From an uncultured Tenacibaculum sp. (GTDB lineage Bacteria; Bacteroidota; Bacteroidia; Flavobacteriales; Flavobacteriaceae), in the NCBI RefSeq assembly GCF_947494125.1, contig NZ_CANLTU010000008.1, positions 1 through 64,000 of the forward strand: 64,000 bases of DNA, read 5' to 3'. The position numbers and the translations under genes are program-made. The stretch's first letter is position 1. The number at the start of each line of letters is the position of its first letter. The notes below the pieces were generated by a model. The model ran no database searches. It saw nothing but the letters and a program-made list of their open reading frames with translations, and had not been told where the DNA came from. This document shows, piece after piece, positions 37,187 to 45,928 of the stretch.

Positions 37187-37648
37187 ATGGAACGAATCTC
37201 TTATAACGAAGTACCTAAAGGAATGTTTGATGTATTAATGACTGTTGAAAACTACATAAATAATTCTTCTCTCGACATACATTTATTAGAACTAATAAGA
37301 TTTAGAGCTGCTATTTTAAACGGTTGCTCTTATTGTGTAGATATGCATTCCAAAGAGCTGAAACATGCTGGCGAAACCGACGTTAGACTGCATGCAATTA
37401 GTATTTGGAATAGTACTCCTTATTTTTCTGAAAAGGAACGACTCGTATTAGCTTTTACAGATGCAATTACAAGAACAAGTTACAATCCAATTCCTGAGCA
37501 AATTTTTCAGGATTTAACATTACATTTTTCAAAAGATGAAATAAGTTATTTAACCTTAGCTATTGCTCAGATAAATAGTTGGACACGCTTAATGAAATCA
37601 TTTGAATTTACTCCTGGTAACTATAAAGTAACAGAAAATGAAAAATAA
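37187..37648 (+). CDS. Carboxymuconolactone decarboxylase/AhpD-like peroxidase
   Basis: This 153-residue protein of the AhpD-like alkylhydroperoxidase group has the redox motif CSYCVDMHSKEL (CxxC followed by the conserved His), in a helical domain. It likely reduces organic peroxides or acts as a thiol carrier. It overlaps the DoxX gene by 11 nt, so the two are translated together. Confidence 0.9.
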   Translation: MERISYNEVPKGMFDVLMTVENYINNSSLDIHLLELIRFRAAILNGCSYCVDMHSKELKHAGETDVRLHAISIWNSTPYFSEKERLVLAFTDAITRTSYNPIPEQIFQDLTLHFSKDEISYLTLAIAQINSWTRLMKSFEFTPGNYKVTENEK

Positions 37649-38066
37649 GTATCTAAAACTCTTTTTGAGGCTTTCAATTGCTTTTGGTTTTCTATCTGCC
37701 GTTGCAGATAGGTTTGGTTTTTATGCTAAAGAAATCTCTACTTGGGGAAACTGGAAAGCTTTTGTAGAATATACACATTTGATGAACTCATGGCTTCCAA
37801 AAAGTATAATGCCAAGTGTAGCAGCTATAGCTACACTGTTAGAAATAATTTTTGCTATTTGTTTATTAGTAGGTTTTAAAACTCAGCTAACTGCTAAGCT
37901 AAGTGGAGTTTTACTTCTCATTTTTGGTTTAAGTATGACTTTCTCCTTCGGAATAAAACCTCCATTGGATTATTCAGTATTTGCAATAGCTGCGGCTGCT
38001 TTTGCTTTAAGTAACTTAAACGAACCTTATTTAGAAATAGACTCTCTTATTCTTAAGAAAAATTGA
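37638..38066 (+). CDS. DoxX-family membrane protein
   Basis: Four membrane helices are visible in 142 residues, with the typical opening LRLSIAFGFLSAVADRFG. DoxX proteins are membrane subunits linked to thiol or sulfur redox balance and often sit next to AhpD-like proteins. It closes the Crp/AhpD/DoxX group and is followed by a bidirectional terminator. Confidence 0.85.
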   Translation: MKNKYLKLFLRLSIAFGFLSAVADRFGFYAKEISTWGNWKAFVEYTHLMNSWLPKSIMPSVAAIATLLEIIFAICLLVGFKTQLTAKLSGVLLLIFGLSMTFSFGIKPPLDYSVFAIAAAAFALSNLNEPYLEIDSLILKKN

Positions 38067-38074
38067 TGCATAAA

Positions 38075-38097
38075 AAAGCCGCTTAACAAGCGGCTTT
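38075..38097. terminator. Bidirectional intrinsic terminator between DoxX and fabD
   Basis: AAAGCCGCTT pairs with AAGCGGCTTT around a 3-nt loop (10-bp stem), with A-rich sequence on the left and T-rich on the right. It lies between two converging genes and can stop transcription from both. Confidence 0.8.
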
Positions 38098-38108
38098 CTA
38101 TATTATTT

Positions 38109-38996
38109 TTAAGCTTCAAAACTAGCTCCACTAGCTGAAACACTTCTATCTATTTTTCTCATTAACCCTTGTAATACTTTACCTGGTCCAACTTCAACAA
38201 ATTCAGTTCCTCCATCTGCAATCATTGCTTGAATACACTGTGTCCATTTTACTGGTGCAGTTAATTGCGCTATTAAGTTTTCTTTAATCTCTTCTGGATT
38301 TGTAACAGCTTTTGCTGGTACATTTTGATATACTGGACAAGTTGGCTCACTAAAAGTAGTTTCTTTTATTGCTGCTGCTAACTCCTCACGTGCTGGCTCC
38401 ATCATTGGTGAATGAAATGCTCCTCCTACAGGTAAAATTAAGGCTCTTCTTGCTCCTTTTTCTGTTAAAACCTCACAAGCTTTTTCAATAGCTTCAACTT
38501 CTCCAGAAATAACTAACTGACCTGGACAGTTATAATTTGCAGCAACTACAACTCCGTCTATTTCTGTACATGTGTCTTCAACTATCTTATCTTCTAAACC
38601 TAAAACTGCTGCCATTGTTGATGGTTGTATTTCACAAGCCTTTTGCATTGCCATAGCTCGCTTAGAAACTAACCTTAATCCATCTTCAAAAGACAATACT
38701 CCATTCGCAACTAAAGCCGATAATTCTCCTAATGAATGACCAGCTACCATTTCTGGTTTAAAATCATCACCTAACACTTTGGCTAAAATTACTGAATGTA
38801 AGAATATAGCTGGCTGCGTTACTTTCGTTTGTTTTAATTCTTCAGGTGTACCTTCAAACATCACATCAGTAATACTAAAACCTAGTATTTCATTTGCTTT
38901 CTCAAAAAGTTCTTGAGCTAAAGGTGATTTTTCATATAAATCTAATCCCATTCCTGTAAACTGTGCTCCTTGACCTGGAAAAATATATGCTTTCAT
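38109..38996 (-). CDS. fabD: Malonyl-CoA:ACP transacylase FabD
   Basis: FabD loads malonyl groups onto acyl carrier protein for fatty-acid synthesis. The start YIFPGQGAQFTGMG, the nucleophile elbow GHSLGELSAL and the histidine in GGAFHSPMMEPA are all present. It is 295 residues, full length. A TATGTTTG -7 element lies upstream on the minus strand (39079-39086). It stands alone; no other fab gene is adjacent. Confidence 0.96.
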   Translation of the reverse strand: MKAYIFPGQGAQFTGMGLDLYEKSPLAQELFEKANEILGFSITDVMFEGTPEELKQTKVTQPAIFLHSVILAKVLGDDFKPEMVAGHSLGELSALVANGVLSFEDGLRLVSKRAMAMQKACEIQPSTMAAVLGLEDKIVEDTCTEIDGVVVAANYNCPGQLVISGEVEAIEKACEVLTEKGARRALILPVGGAFHSPMMEPAREELAAAIKETTFSEPTCPVYQNVPAKAVTNPEEIKENLIAQLTAPVKWTQCIQAMIADGGTEFVEVGPGKVLQGLMRKIDRSVSASGASFEA

Positions 38997-39125
38997 CTTT
39001 TATTTTCTGTTTTTATTTATTGCTAGATGAAATAGCTACATCAATTTCACCTATTAATTTGTTGTTTGTTTTATGCTGCAAACATACACATTTTTAAAAT
39101 CATTATTAATTAGTAACTTCGTTCT

Positions 39126-39815
39126 ATGACTGCACAACAGAAAAACCAAGCGCAACTAATATATCTTGTTTTAGCTGCTTTATTTATTGCTTCTTTAGTA
39201 ACTTCTAATCTTATTTTTCAAAAGTTTTTTTATTGGGAACCTTTTAATTTATACCGTTTTGAAATATCTGTTGGAATATTACCTTATCCTATTACTTTTT
39301 TAATTACTGATATTTTATCAGAAATTTATGGAAAGAAAAAAGCCAATCAAGTAGTTGTTGCAGGAATCTTTGCTTCCTTTTTTTCAATGTTAATTATTTT
39401 ACTTGCAGATTATGCTCCGGCAATTAGTAATTCACCAGTTAATAATTCTCTCTTTTCAAAAGTTTTTGGCTTATCTGGTTTAGCAGTATTAGCTTCTATG
39501 CTTGCATATTTATTTGCTCAATTTATTGATATCCGAATATTTCATTACTGGAAAAACTTAACCAAGGGGAAACATTTATGGCTACGTAATAATTTCTCTA
39601 CTTTTTTCTCTCAATTTATAGACACTTTTACTGTTTTACTTTTGCTATGTGCTTTTAAAGTACTTCCTTGGGAGATTTTTGGAAGCTTACTATTAAGTGG
39701 TTTTTTATTTAAAATAATTGTAGCTGCTTTAGACACTCCTATTTTATATGCTGTGGTATATTGGTTTAGAAAAAAATTCAATTTAAAAGTTGGTGAAGAG
39801 ATTAGCAATATCTAA
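39126..39815 (+). CDS. Queuosine precursor transporter (YhhQ/VUT family)
   Basis: This 229-residue integral membrane protein has about six helices. The family pattern is ITFLITDILSEIYGKKKANQ and the later FSQFIDTFTV. Relatives import 7-cyano-7-deazaguanine or related bases for queuosine in tRNA. It lies 9 nt before the OppC-type permease, probably co-transcribed, though the two have no known functional link. Confidence 0.85.
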   Translation: MTAQQKNQAQLIYLVLAALFIASLVTSNLIFQKFFYWEPFNLYRFEISVGILPYPITFLITDILSEIYGKKKANQVVVAGIFASFFSMLIILLADYAPAISNSPVNNSLFSKVFGLSGLAVLASMLAYLFAQFIDIRIFHYWKNLTKGKHLWLRNNFSTFFSQFIDTFTVLLLLCAFKVLPWEIFGSLLLSGFLFKIIVAALDTPILYAVVYWFRKKFNLKVGEEISNI

Positions 39816-39824
39816 TTTCGGTTC

Positions 39825-40901
39825 ATGAAGAATTCTAATTCTCTTTGGCAAATTGCTATTCAAAAATTTAAACAAAGCAAAACAGGAATGTTTAGCTTTT
39901 GGTTTATTATTCTTTGCGGGTTTATTGCTGTTTTTTGTTATGTTTTAGCACCTGACAATAGCAATTCTGCAAATCAAATGCATTTAGAAATTCATTCGAA
40001 ATCTCCTGGTTTTTCTATTCAAATGTTAAGCATTCCTTCTCAAGATAATAATGAACAATCTTGGTTTTCTATTTTTATGCATGGAAAACAAAATTCGAAT
40101 ACTGAAACCCCTATTAAATCATATACTATAAATAATAATCTTCTAGAAGTTATTAAATATTCTGATGGCTTAGTTAAAACTTTTCCACTCTCTTTGTTTA
40201 ATAATAAACCCAAAGAATATATTCAACAAAAAACATTTTGGTTTGGAACCGACAAATATGGTCGTGATTTATTAAGTAGATTATTAATAGGTGCTCGAAT
40301 TTCATTTTTTATTGGTTTTATTGCTGTTTTTATTTCTCTTTTAATTGGAATTCCAATCGGCGCTATTGCAGGTTATTTTGGTGGTAGAATTGATGATTTT
40401 ATTATGTGGGTAATCAATATTACTTGGTCTATACCTACTCTTTTATTAGTAATTGCAATTACACTTGCGCTTGGAAAAGGTTTTTGGCAAGTTTTTATTG
40501 CTGTAGGGTTAACCATGTGGGTTGAAGTTGCTCGTGTAGTTCGAGGTCAAGTGATTACTACTAAACAACAACAATATGTTGAAGCTGCGAAAGCTTTAGG
40601 TTTTTCTGATTTTAGAATTATATTTAAACATATTCTACCTAATATTTTAGCTCCCATTATTGTAATATCTGCTGCCAACTTTGCTGCTGCTATTTTAATT
40701 GAAAGTGGTTTGAGTTTTTTAGGTATTGGTGCACAACCTCCAACTCCTTCTTGGGGTGCTATGATTAAAAATCATTATAATTATATTATTCTTGGCAAGC
40801 CTTTCTTAGCTGTAATTCCTGGATTAGCAATTATGAGTTTAGTTATGGCTTTTATGCTAATTGGTAATACGCTTCGTGATGCTTTAGATGTTAAATCTTA
40901 A
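39825..40901 (+). CDS. ABC transporter permease, OppC/DppC type
   Basis: This inner-membrane subunit of a peptide/nickel-type importer has 358 residues. One helix near the N-terminus (about 20-42) is followed by a periplasmic stretch of roughly 100 residues, then five helices (from about 155). The EAA loop that contacts the ATPase reads EAAKALGFSDFRIIFKHI. The large first loop is longer than in E. coli OppC. Its partners (OppB, OppD/F, binding protein) are not in the window. Confidence 0.88.
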   Translation: MKNSNSLWQIAIQKFKQSKTGMFSFWFIILCGFIAVFCYVLAPDNSNSANQMHLEIHSKSPGFSIQMLSIPSQDNNEQSWFSIFMHGKQNSNTETPIKSYTINNNLLEVIKYSDGLVKTFPLSLFNNKPKEYIQQKTFWFGTDKYGRDLLSRLLIGARISFFIGFIAVFISLLIGIPIGAIAGYFGGRIDDFIMWVINITWSIPTLLLVIAITLALGKGFWQVFIAVGLTMWVEVARVVRGQVITTKQQQYVEAAKALGFSDFRIIFKHILPNILAPIIVISAANFAAAILIESGLSFLGIGAQPPTPSWGAMIKNHYNYIILGKPFLAVIPGLAIMSLVMAFMLIGNTLRDALDVKS

Positions 40902-41038
40902 CAGTAATTAAACATTTTTTAATTCATATATACTCTAAATAAAGAGATAATCATTTTAGCAAATTTTATAGCAAAAAACATTATTTTTATTAATTCTAAA
41001 TAAAAATAAAATGTATTTTTGCGTTCAAAATAAACAAA
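40902..41038 (+). promoter_or_regulatory. Promoter region of the TonB receptor, possible iron box
   Basis: TATTTTTG at 41014-41021 matches the Bacteroidota -7 consensus, 18 nt before the ATG at 41039. Further upstream, 40940-40954 contains GATAATCATT, the central half of the classical Fur box; the other half is poor. Iron control is therefore possible, but the box is only partial. Confidence 0.4.
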
Positions 41039-43429
41039 ATGAAATTTTATAAAATAGTTTTTTTAGCACTTATAACTACATTTAGTGCTTTTTCACAAAA
41101 TACATTAACAGGAATAATTAAAAATAAGCATGGTGAAGGAATAGTAGGCGGCTCTATTTTTACACAAAAAAAAGATAAATGGGCTACAACAGATATTAAT
41201 GGAAAATACGAGCTTAATAATTTAAAAAAAGATACTTATTTCATTATTTTTCAATCATTAGGCTACAAGACTCAGGTTAAAAAGATAATTATTGACACTA
41301 GTGTTACTACCTTGAATGTTATATTAGAAGATGATTTAAACCAACTAGATGAAGTTGTTATTTCAGCAGGAAGAACATCTGAAAAAATTTCTGAAATACC
41401 AACATCTATAACCATAGTAGGAACAAAAGAATTAGAAAAACTAGGTACTACAACTACTAATATTAATGATATTTTAGAATTTTCTGTTCCTGGTTTAGCT
41501 TCAAGCACAGGAACCTACTCAAACTGGGGGCAAACACTTAGAGGAAGACAATTATTAGTAATGGTAGATGGAATACCACAATCTACTCCTTTAAGAAATG
41601 CTAAAGTTGGTTTAAAATCTATAAATCCAAACGATATTGCTAAAGTAGAAGTCATAAAAGGAGCAACAGCGATATATGGTAACGGAGGAGATGGTGGTAT
41701 TGTTAATTATATTACCAAACAGCCTAATAAGTATAAAAAAATAAGTGGTAAAACCAACCTATGGCAAACTGCTAATTTAGCAGAAACTAAGGACGCTTTA
41801 GGCTGGGGTGTTTATCAATCAATATCAGGTAATCTTAATGATTTTTCTTACTACGCCTCTGGAAGTTTTGAACAAACAGGAAATAAATATGATGCAAATG
41901 GAGATGTTTTGCTACCTACCTACGGTTTAGATAACACCAAAATATATAGTGGTTTATTAAAGTTAGGATATCAACTTAACGACAATCAAAAACTTAGCTT
42001 ATTGGTAAATCACTATCAAACTCGACAAAAATCTCCTTTTGTTCCTACATTAGGTTCTATTTCTGTATTAAATGAACAAGGAGATTATATAATCACTCCT
42101 GGAACTGGTATACTTCCAACTGCAAGTAATCCTTTATTAGGAAGTCCAACGGGAGTAACAACTACTAATAGCCAATTAAAATACCAACTAACAGATCTTT
42201 TTAATGGAACTACAAGTTTAGATACTGACTTATTTTATCAAAAAAGTAAAAATATATTTTTCTATTCTCCACGATTCGTTGGTGGTGGGCAATCCGTAGT
42301 TAATTCAGAAAAAATAGGGGTTCGTCCTAATTTCCATACTATTTTAAATACAAGTTCTACTTTAAACATGTCTTTTACTTATGGTATTGATATTTTAAAA
42401 GATAAAACAAATCAAGGCCTATTAGATGGAAGGTTGTGGGTTCCTAATTTAGATTTATTTAGTTATGCTCCTTATTTACAAGCCAAATTAAAATTTAATA
42501 GAAATTGGGTTTTTAAAACAGGTTTACGATACGACGCAATGAAACTTAATATTGAAGATTTTACAACCCTACCATACTCATCTAAAGCTGATGGTAACTT
42601 CACAGCTCCAGTGGATGTTACTGGTGGTAAATTAGATTTTAAAAGTACTTCAATAAACTTAGGTCTTAGGTATATTAAAAATGATGAATTTATACCATAT
42701 GTAAGTTACTCTCAAGGATTTTCTTTACCCGATTTAGGAAGAACCCTAAGAACTGCTATAGCTAACAATGTAAATGATTTAGATATTCAAGCTATAAAAA
42801 CGAATAATTACGAATTCGGATTTCTGTCAAAGTTTAAGCATGTTCGTTTCGAAGCTGTAGGTTTTTATAGCACTTCAAATTTTGGATTAGGTCTTATTTT
42901 TAACAATACTACCAATAGATTTGAACAATCAAAAAATCCTCAAAAGATATTTGGAGCTGAAGTTTCAACAGATTTTACTTTTTTAGAAGATAAATTACAA
43001 CTTGGAGGATCTTACTCTTTTGTTGAAGGTTTAAAGCACACTCCTGAAAAACCTAGTGATTTAAGCTATATAGGTGGTGATGTAATTTCTCCTCCTAAGA
43101 CTACTGCTTATATTAATGTTCAACCAATTAAAAACTTAACTTCATCATTACGTTTAATTTATACAGGGAATCGTAATCGATTTAATACAAAAGAAAACGC
43201 AGGTGTATATTCATATAATTACAGAGAAGTTCCTGTAAAAGGGTATACAATGCTTAATTTTTCAAGTACATATGCTATAAAACCAAATGTAAAGTTATCA
43301 ATTGCGTTAAATAACTTATTAAATAAATTCTATTTACCAGCAAGAGCTCAATGGGCTGCTCCACTTAGAAACCAAACAACTGCTGGAGAAGGAATAAACG
43401 CAAAACTAGGTGTCGTTTATGAATTTTAG
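41039..43429 (+). CDS. TonB-dependent outer-membrane receptor (siderophore type)
   Basis: This is a 796-residue receptor: signal peptide ending FSAFSQ, carboxypeptidase-regulatory-like domain (about 22-100), TonB-box-like segment LDEVVISAGR, a plug (NDILEFSVPGL to about 235, including LVMVDGIPQST) and a 22-strand barrel ending in GVVYEF with a C-terminal Phe. The lack of a SusD partner and the PepSY protein downstream point to a ferric siderophore or haem-like ligand. The promoter has a partial iron box. A terminator separates it from the PepSY gene. Confidence 0.9.
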   Translation: MKFYKIVFLALITTFSAFSQNTLTGIIKNKHGEGIVGGSIFTQKKDKWATTDINGKYELNNLKKDTYFIIFQSLGYKTQVKKIIIDTSVTTLNVILEDDLNQLDEVVISAGRTSEKISEIPTSITIVGTKELEKLGTTTTNINDILEFSVPGLASSTGTYSNWGQTLRGRQLLVMVDGIPQSTPLRNAKVGLKSINPNDIAKVEVIKGATAIYGNGGDGGIVNYITKQPNKYKKISGKTNLWQTANLAETKDALGWGVYQSISGNLNDFSYYASGSFEQTGNKYDANGDVLLPTYGLDNTKIYSGLLKLGYQLNDNQKLSLLVNHYQTRQKSPFVPTLGSISVLNEQGDYIITPGTGILPTASNPLLGSPTGVTTTNSQLKYQLTDLFNGTTSLDTDLFYQKSKNIFFYSPRFVGGGQSVVNSEKIGVRPNFHTILNTSSTLNMSFTYGIDILKDKTNQGLLDGRLWVPNLDLFSYAPYLQAKLKFNRNWVFKTGLRYDAMKLNIEDFTTLPYSSKADGNFTAPVDVTGGKLDFKSTSINLGLRYIKNDEFIPYVSYSQGFSLPDLGRTLRTAIANNVNDLDIQAIKTNNYEFGFLSKFKHVRFEAVGFYSTSNFGLGLIFNNTTNRFEQSKNPQKIFGAEVSTDFTFLEDKLQLGGSYSFVEGLKHTPEKPSDLSYIGGDVISPPKTTAYINVQPIKNLTSSLRLIYTGNRNRFNTKENAGVYSYNYREVPVKGYTMLNFSSTYAIKPNVKLSIALNNLLNKFYLPARAQWAAPLRNQTTAGEGINAKLGVVYEF

Positions 43430-43463
43430 AAATTGATTAATAAATAATTTTGTCATAGCAAAG

Positions 43464-43489
43464 AACGAATGAAAAACCATTCGTTTTTT
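43464..43489 (+). terminator. Intrinsic terminator after the TonB receptor
   Basis: AACGAATG pairs with CATTCGTT around a 6-nt loop and is followed by six T. An ATG at 43469 lies inside the stem, which argues against that start for the next gene and favours 43520. Confidence 0.75.
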
Positions 43490-43519
43490 GTTTGTTTTAA
43501 AAAGTACATAGTTAAATTA

Positions 43520-44599
43520 ATGAAACGCTACAAAATAATTAAAATACTTCATTTATGGCTTGGCTTAACAGTTGGTGCCATAGTATCTTTTTCAGGTTTA
43601 ACAGGAGCTTTATATGTTTGGCAACCTGAAATTTCAGCTTATTTAATTAAGCAAGAATTAAACGTTACTCCACCTATCAAAACGAATTATAAAAATAATA
43701 TTCGTACAGCTATTAAATTAAAAAATATACATGGTGATTCTATAAAAAAAATGCAGCTCCCTTATAGAAAAAATAATCTATTCGCATTAACCTTTCTAAA
43801 TGGAACTACCTCTTATTATCATCCTGCAAATGGCAACTATTTAAGCTCAAATTTAAAAACTATTTCTTTTTTTAAAACACTTTTACAGCTTCATAGAAAT
43901 TTAGGCATGAAGCCTTATGGCAGCTATATCATGGGGATTTCCTCTCTTTTGTTTTGTTTTTTTATCCTAATTTCAGGTTTTTTATTATGGAGAAGAAGCT
44001 ATAAAAAGAGATGGAGAAAAGGATTTACAATAACTTGGTTTACTTCTAAAAAAAAGTTTAATTATAATTTACATAAAATAGCAGGTATTTATTTCATAAT
44101 CCCCTTAATAATTATATCTTTTTCTGGTGCTTACTTTACTTTTTATAAAGAATATAGAAAAATATTTTCTGTACTGCCAGATTACAAAACAGAAAATGTA
44201 CATCTTATAGAATCAATAGAAATAAATGACTTTTTTTCTCTAAAAAAACAAACAGATAAATTATACCCAACCTACAAACTTTGGTCAATATATTTTCCTT
44301 CAAATTTGAATGAAAATTATCGATTTAGATTTATTAATTCTATTAAAATTAAAAATGGACTTAGAAAAACGGCAGATATTTTTACTAATAAAAACTTAAC
44401 TGTAAAAAAAATAAGTTCTTTTGATACCAGCTCATTATCGTTAAAAATTTTAAGCCAAATGTATCCAATGCACATTGGAGAATCTTTTGGTATTTTTCAT
44501 AGATTGTTAGTTTTTGTTAGTGGATTAATCCCTATCCTTCTTTATATAACAGGAATACGGTTTTATTTATTAAAAAAACCTTTAAAAAATCGTTTCTAG
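43520..44599 (+). CDS. PepSY-associated membrane protein (siderophore reduction/uptake type)
   Basis: This protein has 359 residues and four membrane helices: LHLWLGLTVGAIVSFSGLTG near the N-terminus, a second helix near 140, a third near 185 (IAGIYFIIPLIIISFSGAY) and a fourth near the C-terminus (HRLLVFVSGLIPILLYITG). Relatives (PiuB-like) accompany siderophore receptors and probably reduce or handle the ferric complex in the inner membrane. I start it at the ATG at 43520, past the terminator hairpin. Confidence 0.85.
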   Translation: MKRYKIIKILHLWLGLTVGAIVSFSGLTGALYVWQPEISAYLIKQELNVTPPIKTNYKNNIRTAIKLKNIHGDSIKKMQLPYRKNNLFALTFLNGTTSYYHPANGNYLSSNLKTISFFKTLLQLHRNLGMKPYGSYIMGISSLLFCFFILISGFLLWRRSYKKRWRKGFTITWFTSKKKFNYNLHKIAGIYFIIPLIIISFSGAYFTFYKEYRKIFSVLPDYKTENVHLIESIEINDFFSLKKQTDKLYPTYKLWSIYFPSNLNENYRFRFINSIKIKNGLRKTADIFTNKNLTVKKISSFDTSSLSLKILSQMYPMHIGESFGIFHRLLVFVSGLIPILLYITGIRFYLLKKPLKNRF

Positions 44600-44665
44600 A
44601 TTAATATCCATACTCCAATTTAGATATTATAAATTAAGATGTATTTTCGCTAAAAAAAATTACAA

Positions 44666-45109
44666 ATGAGTTTTAGTGTACAATTTAAAACACGATGGGC
44701 AGATTTTGATGCCAATATACATATGCGTCATACTGCATACAACGATTATGCTGCTGAAGTAAGGTTACGTTTTTTTAAAGAACATAATATTACCATACAA
44801 GATTTTTCTAAAGAGAAAACTGGTCCAATTTTATTTGAAGAAAACACCAAGTTTTTACGTGAAATTCATATGGGAACAGACATTTCTGTTAACTTGAAGG
44901 TTATTGGTTTATCCGGTAAAGGAGAACGTTGGAAAATTCAACACGAAGTTTTTAATGAAGAAGGAAAACTTTCTGCGATTATTACCGTTTATGGTGCTTG
45001 GTTAGATTTAGTGAAAAGAAAATTAACGGAACCTCCTGTTAAGTTTCAAACTATTTTTAATGAAGTTGAAAAGACTGATGATTTTAAAGAAATTTTATTA
45101 AAAAGTTAA
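44666..45109 (+). CDS. Acyl-CoA thioesterase (4HBT-type hot-dog fold)
   Basis: This 147-residue hot-dog fold protein carries the active-site segment RWADFDANIHMRHTAYNDY, where the Asp in ADFDANIHM fits the 4-hydroxybenzoyl-CoA thioesterase group (FadM/YbgC-like). The substrate chain length is not readable. The ATG lies 17 nt after a TATTTTCG -7-like element (44642-44649). It abuts the nuclease gene with no gap. Confidence 0.85.
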   Translation: MSFSVQFKTRWADFDANIHMRHTAYNDYAAEVRLRFFKEHNITIQDFSKEKTGPILFEENTKFLREIHMGTDISVNLKVIGLSGKGERWKIQHEVFNEEGKLSAIITVYGAWLDLVKRKLTEPPVKFQTIFNEVEKTDDFKEILLKS

Positions 45110-45913
45110 ATGAGTACTTCAAGAAAAATAAAACTTATTGTTTCTATTATTGTTTTAATCATTGCTTATTGGTTAAAACAAAAAGAAACTGTTACTTATA
45201 CCCCAGATAAAGATGTGGTAATATCAAGTACTAAAAGTTTTAATTTCTTACCTACCTCAACAACTAGTGTTATTATAAAACATAATGGTTATCAATTATC
45301 ATACAACGAACAACATGAACAGGCTGAATGGGTTGCTTATTCTTTAGATAAAAAAGATATTGTTTATAATAACTTTAAACGTCCATTTTTTATCAATGAC
45401 CCTAAAGTAAGAACTAAGTCAGCTAACTGGAGAAGTTATAAAAATTCTGGGTATGATAAAGGTCACCTTTGTCCTGCTGCAGATAAACGTTATTCTAAAA
45501 AAGCACATGACGAAACTTTTTACACCTCTAATGTAAGTCCTCAAAAGCACGATTTTAATGCTGGAATTTGGAATAAACTAGAACAAAAAACTCGTTATTG
45601 GGCTAAAAAGTATGATCATTTATATGTGGTTACTGGTGGTATTTTAAAATCAAATTTAAAAACCATAGGTAAAGACAAAGTGAGTGTTCCTAATGAGTTT
45701 TATAAAATAATCTTAGACTACACTCTACCAGAAATTAAAGCCATTGCTTTTTTATTACCTCACAAAGAAAGTAAATTACCTTTATATAATTTTGTTGTTT
45801 CTATTGATGAAATTGAGCGAAAAACTAATATTGATTTTTTTCCTGAATTACCTGACGATATAGAAACAAAATTAGAAGCAAATAGTAATTATAAGGCTTG
45901 GAGCTTTAGATAA
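45110..45913 (+). CDS. Membrane-anchored DNA/RNA non-specific endonuclease
   Basis: This 267-residue nuclease of the NucA/EndoG beta-beta-alpha-metal type has the catalytic motif GYDKGHLCPAADKRYS (His as general base), followed by TSNVSPQKHDFNAGIWNKLE, where the Asn binds the metal. An N-terminal hydrophobic helix (about 7-22) suggests a membrane-anchored or secreted form. It may scavenge nucleic acids. A terminator overlaps its stop codon. Confidence 0.92.
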   Translation: MSTSRKIKLIVSIIVLIIAYWLKQKETVTYTPDKDVVISSTKSFNFLPTSTTSVIIKHNGYQLSYNEQHEQAEWVAYSLDKKDIVYNNFKRPFFINDPKVRTKSANWRSYKNSGYDKGHLCPAADKRYSKKAHDETFYTSNVSPQKHDFNAGIWNKLEQKTRYWAKKYDHLYVVTGGILKSNLKTIGKDKVSVPNEFYKIILDYTLPEIKAIAFLLPHKESKLPLYNFVVSIDEIERKTNIDFFPELPDDIETKLEANSNYKAWSFR

Positions 45914-45923
45914 TCCAAGCCTT
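45893..45923 (+). terminator. Intrinsic terminator overlapping the nuclease stop codon
   Basis: AAGGCTTGGA pairs with TCCAAGCCTT around an 11-nt loop (10-bp stem), with a T-rich tract after. The stop codon of the nuclease gene lies in the loop. It separates this transcript from the converging kinase gene. Confidence 0.75.
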
Positions 45924-45928
45924 ATTTT

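Noticed and set aside
39001..39125. preQ1 riboswitch upstream of the queuosine precursor transporter
   Set aside because: No preQ1-type stem-loop and A-rich tail arrangement could be found, and the available leader is very short.
40940..40954. Confident Fur box
   Set aside because: Only the central half matches the consensus; it is kept as a weak note within the promoter entry.
41272..41508. Leftward frame inside the TonB receptor gene
   Set aside because: It is antisense to the plug domain and has no coding features of its own.
43469..43519. N-terminal extension of the PepSY protein
   Set aside because: The upstream ATG lies in a terminator stem; the family sequence begins at 43520.
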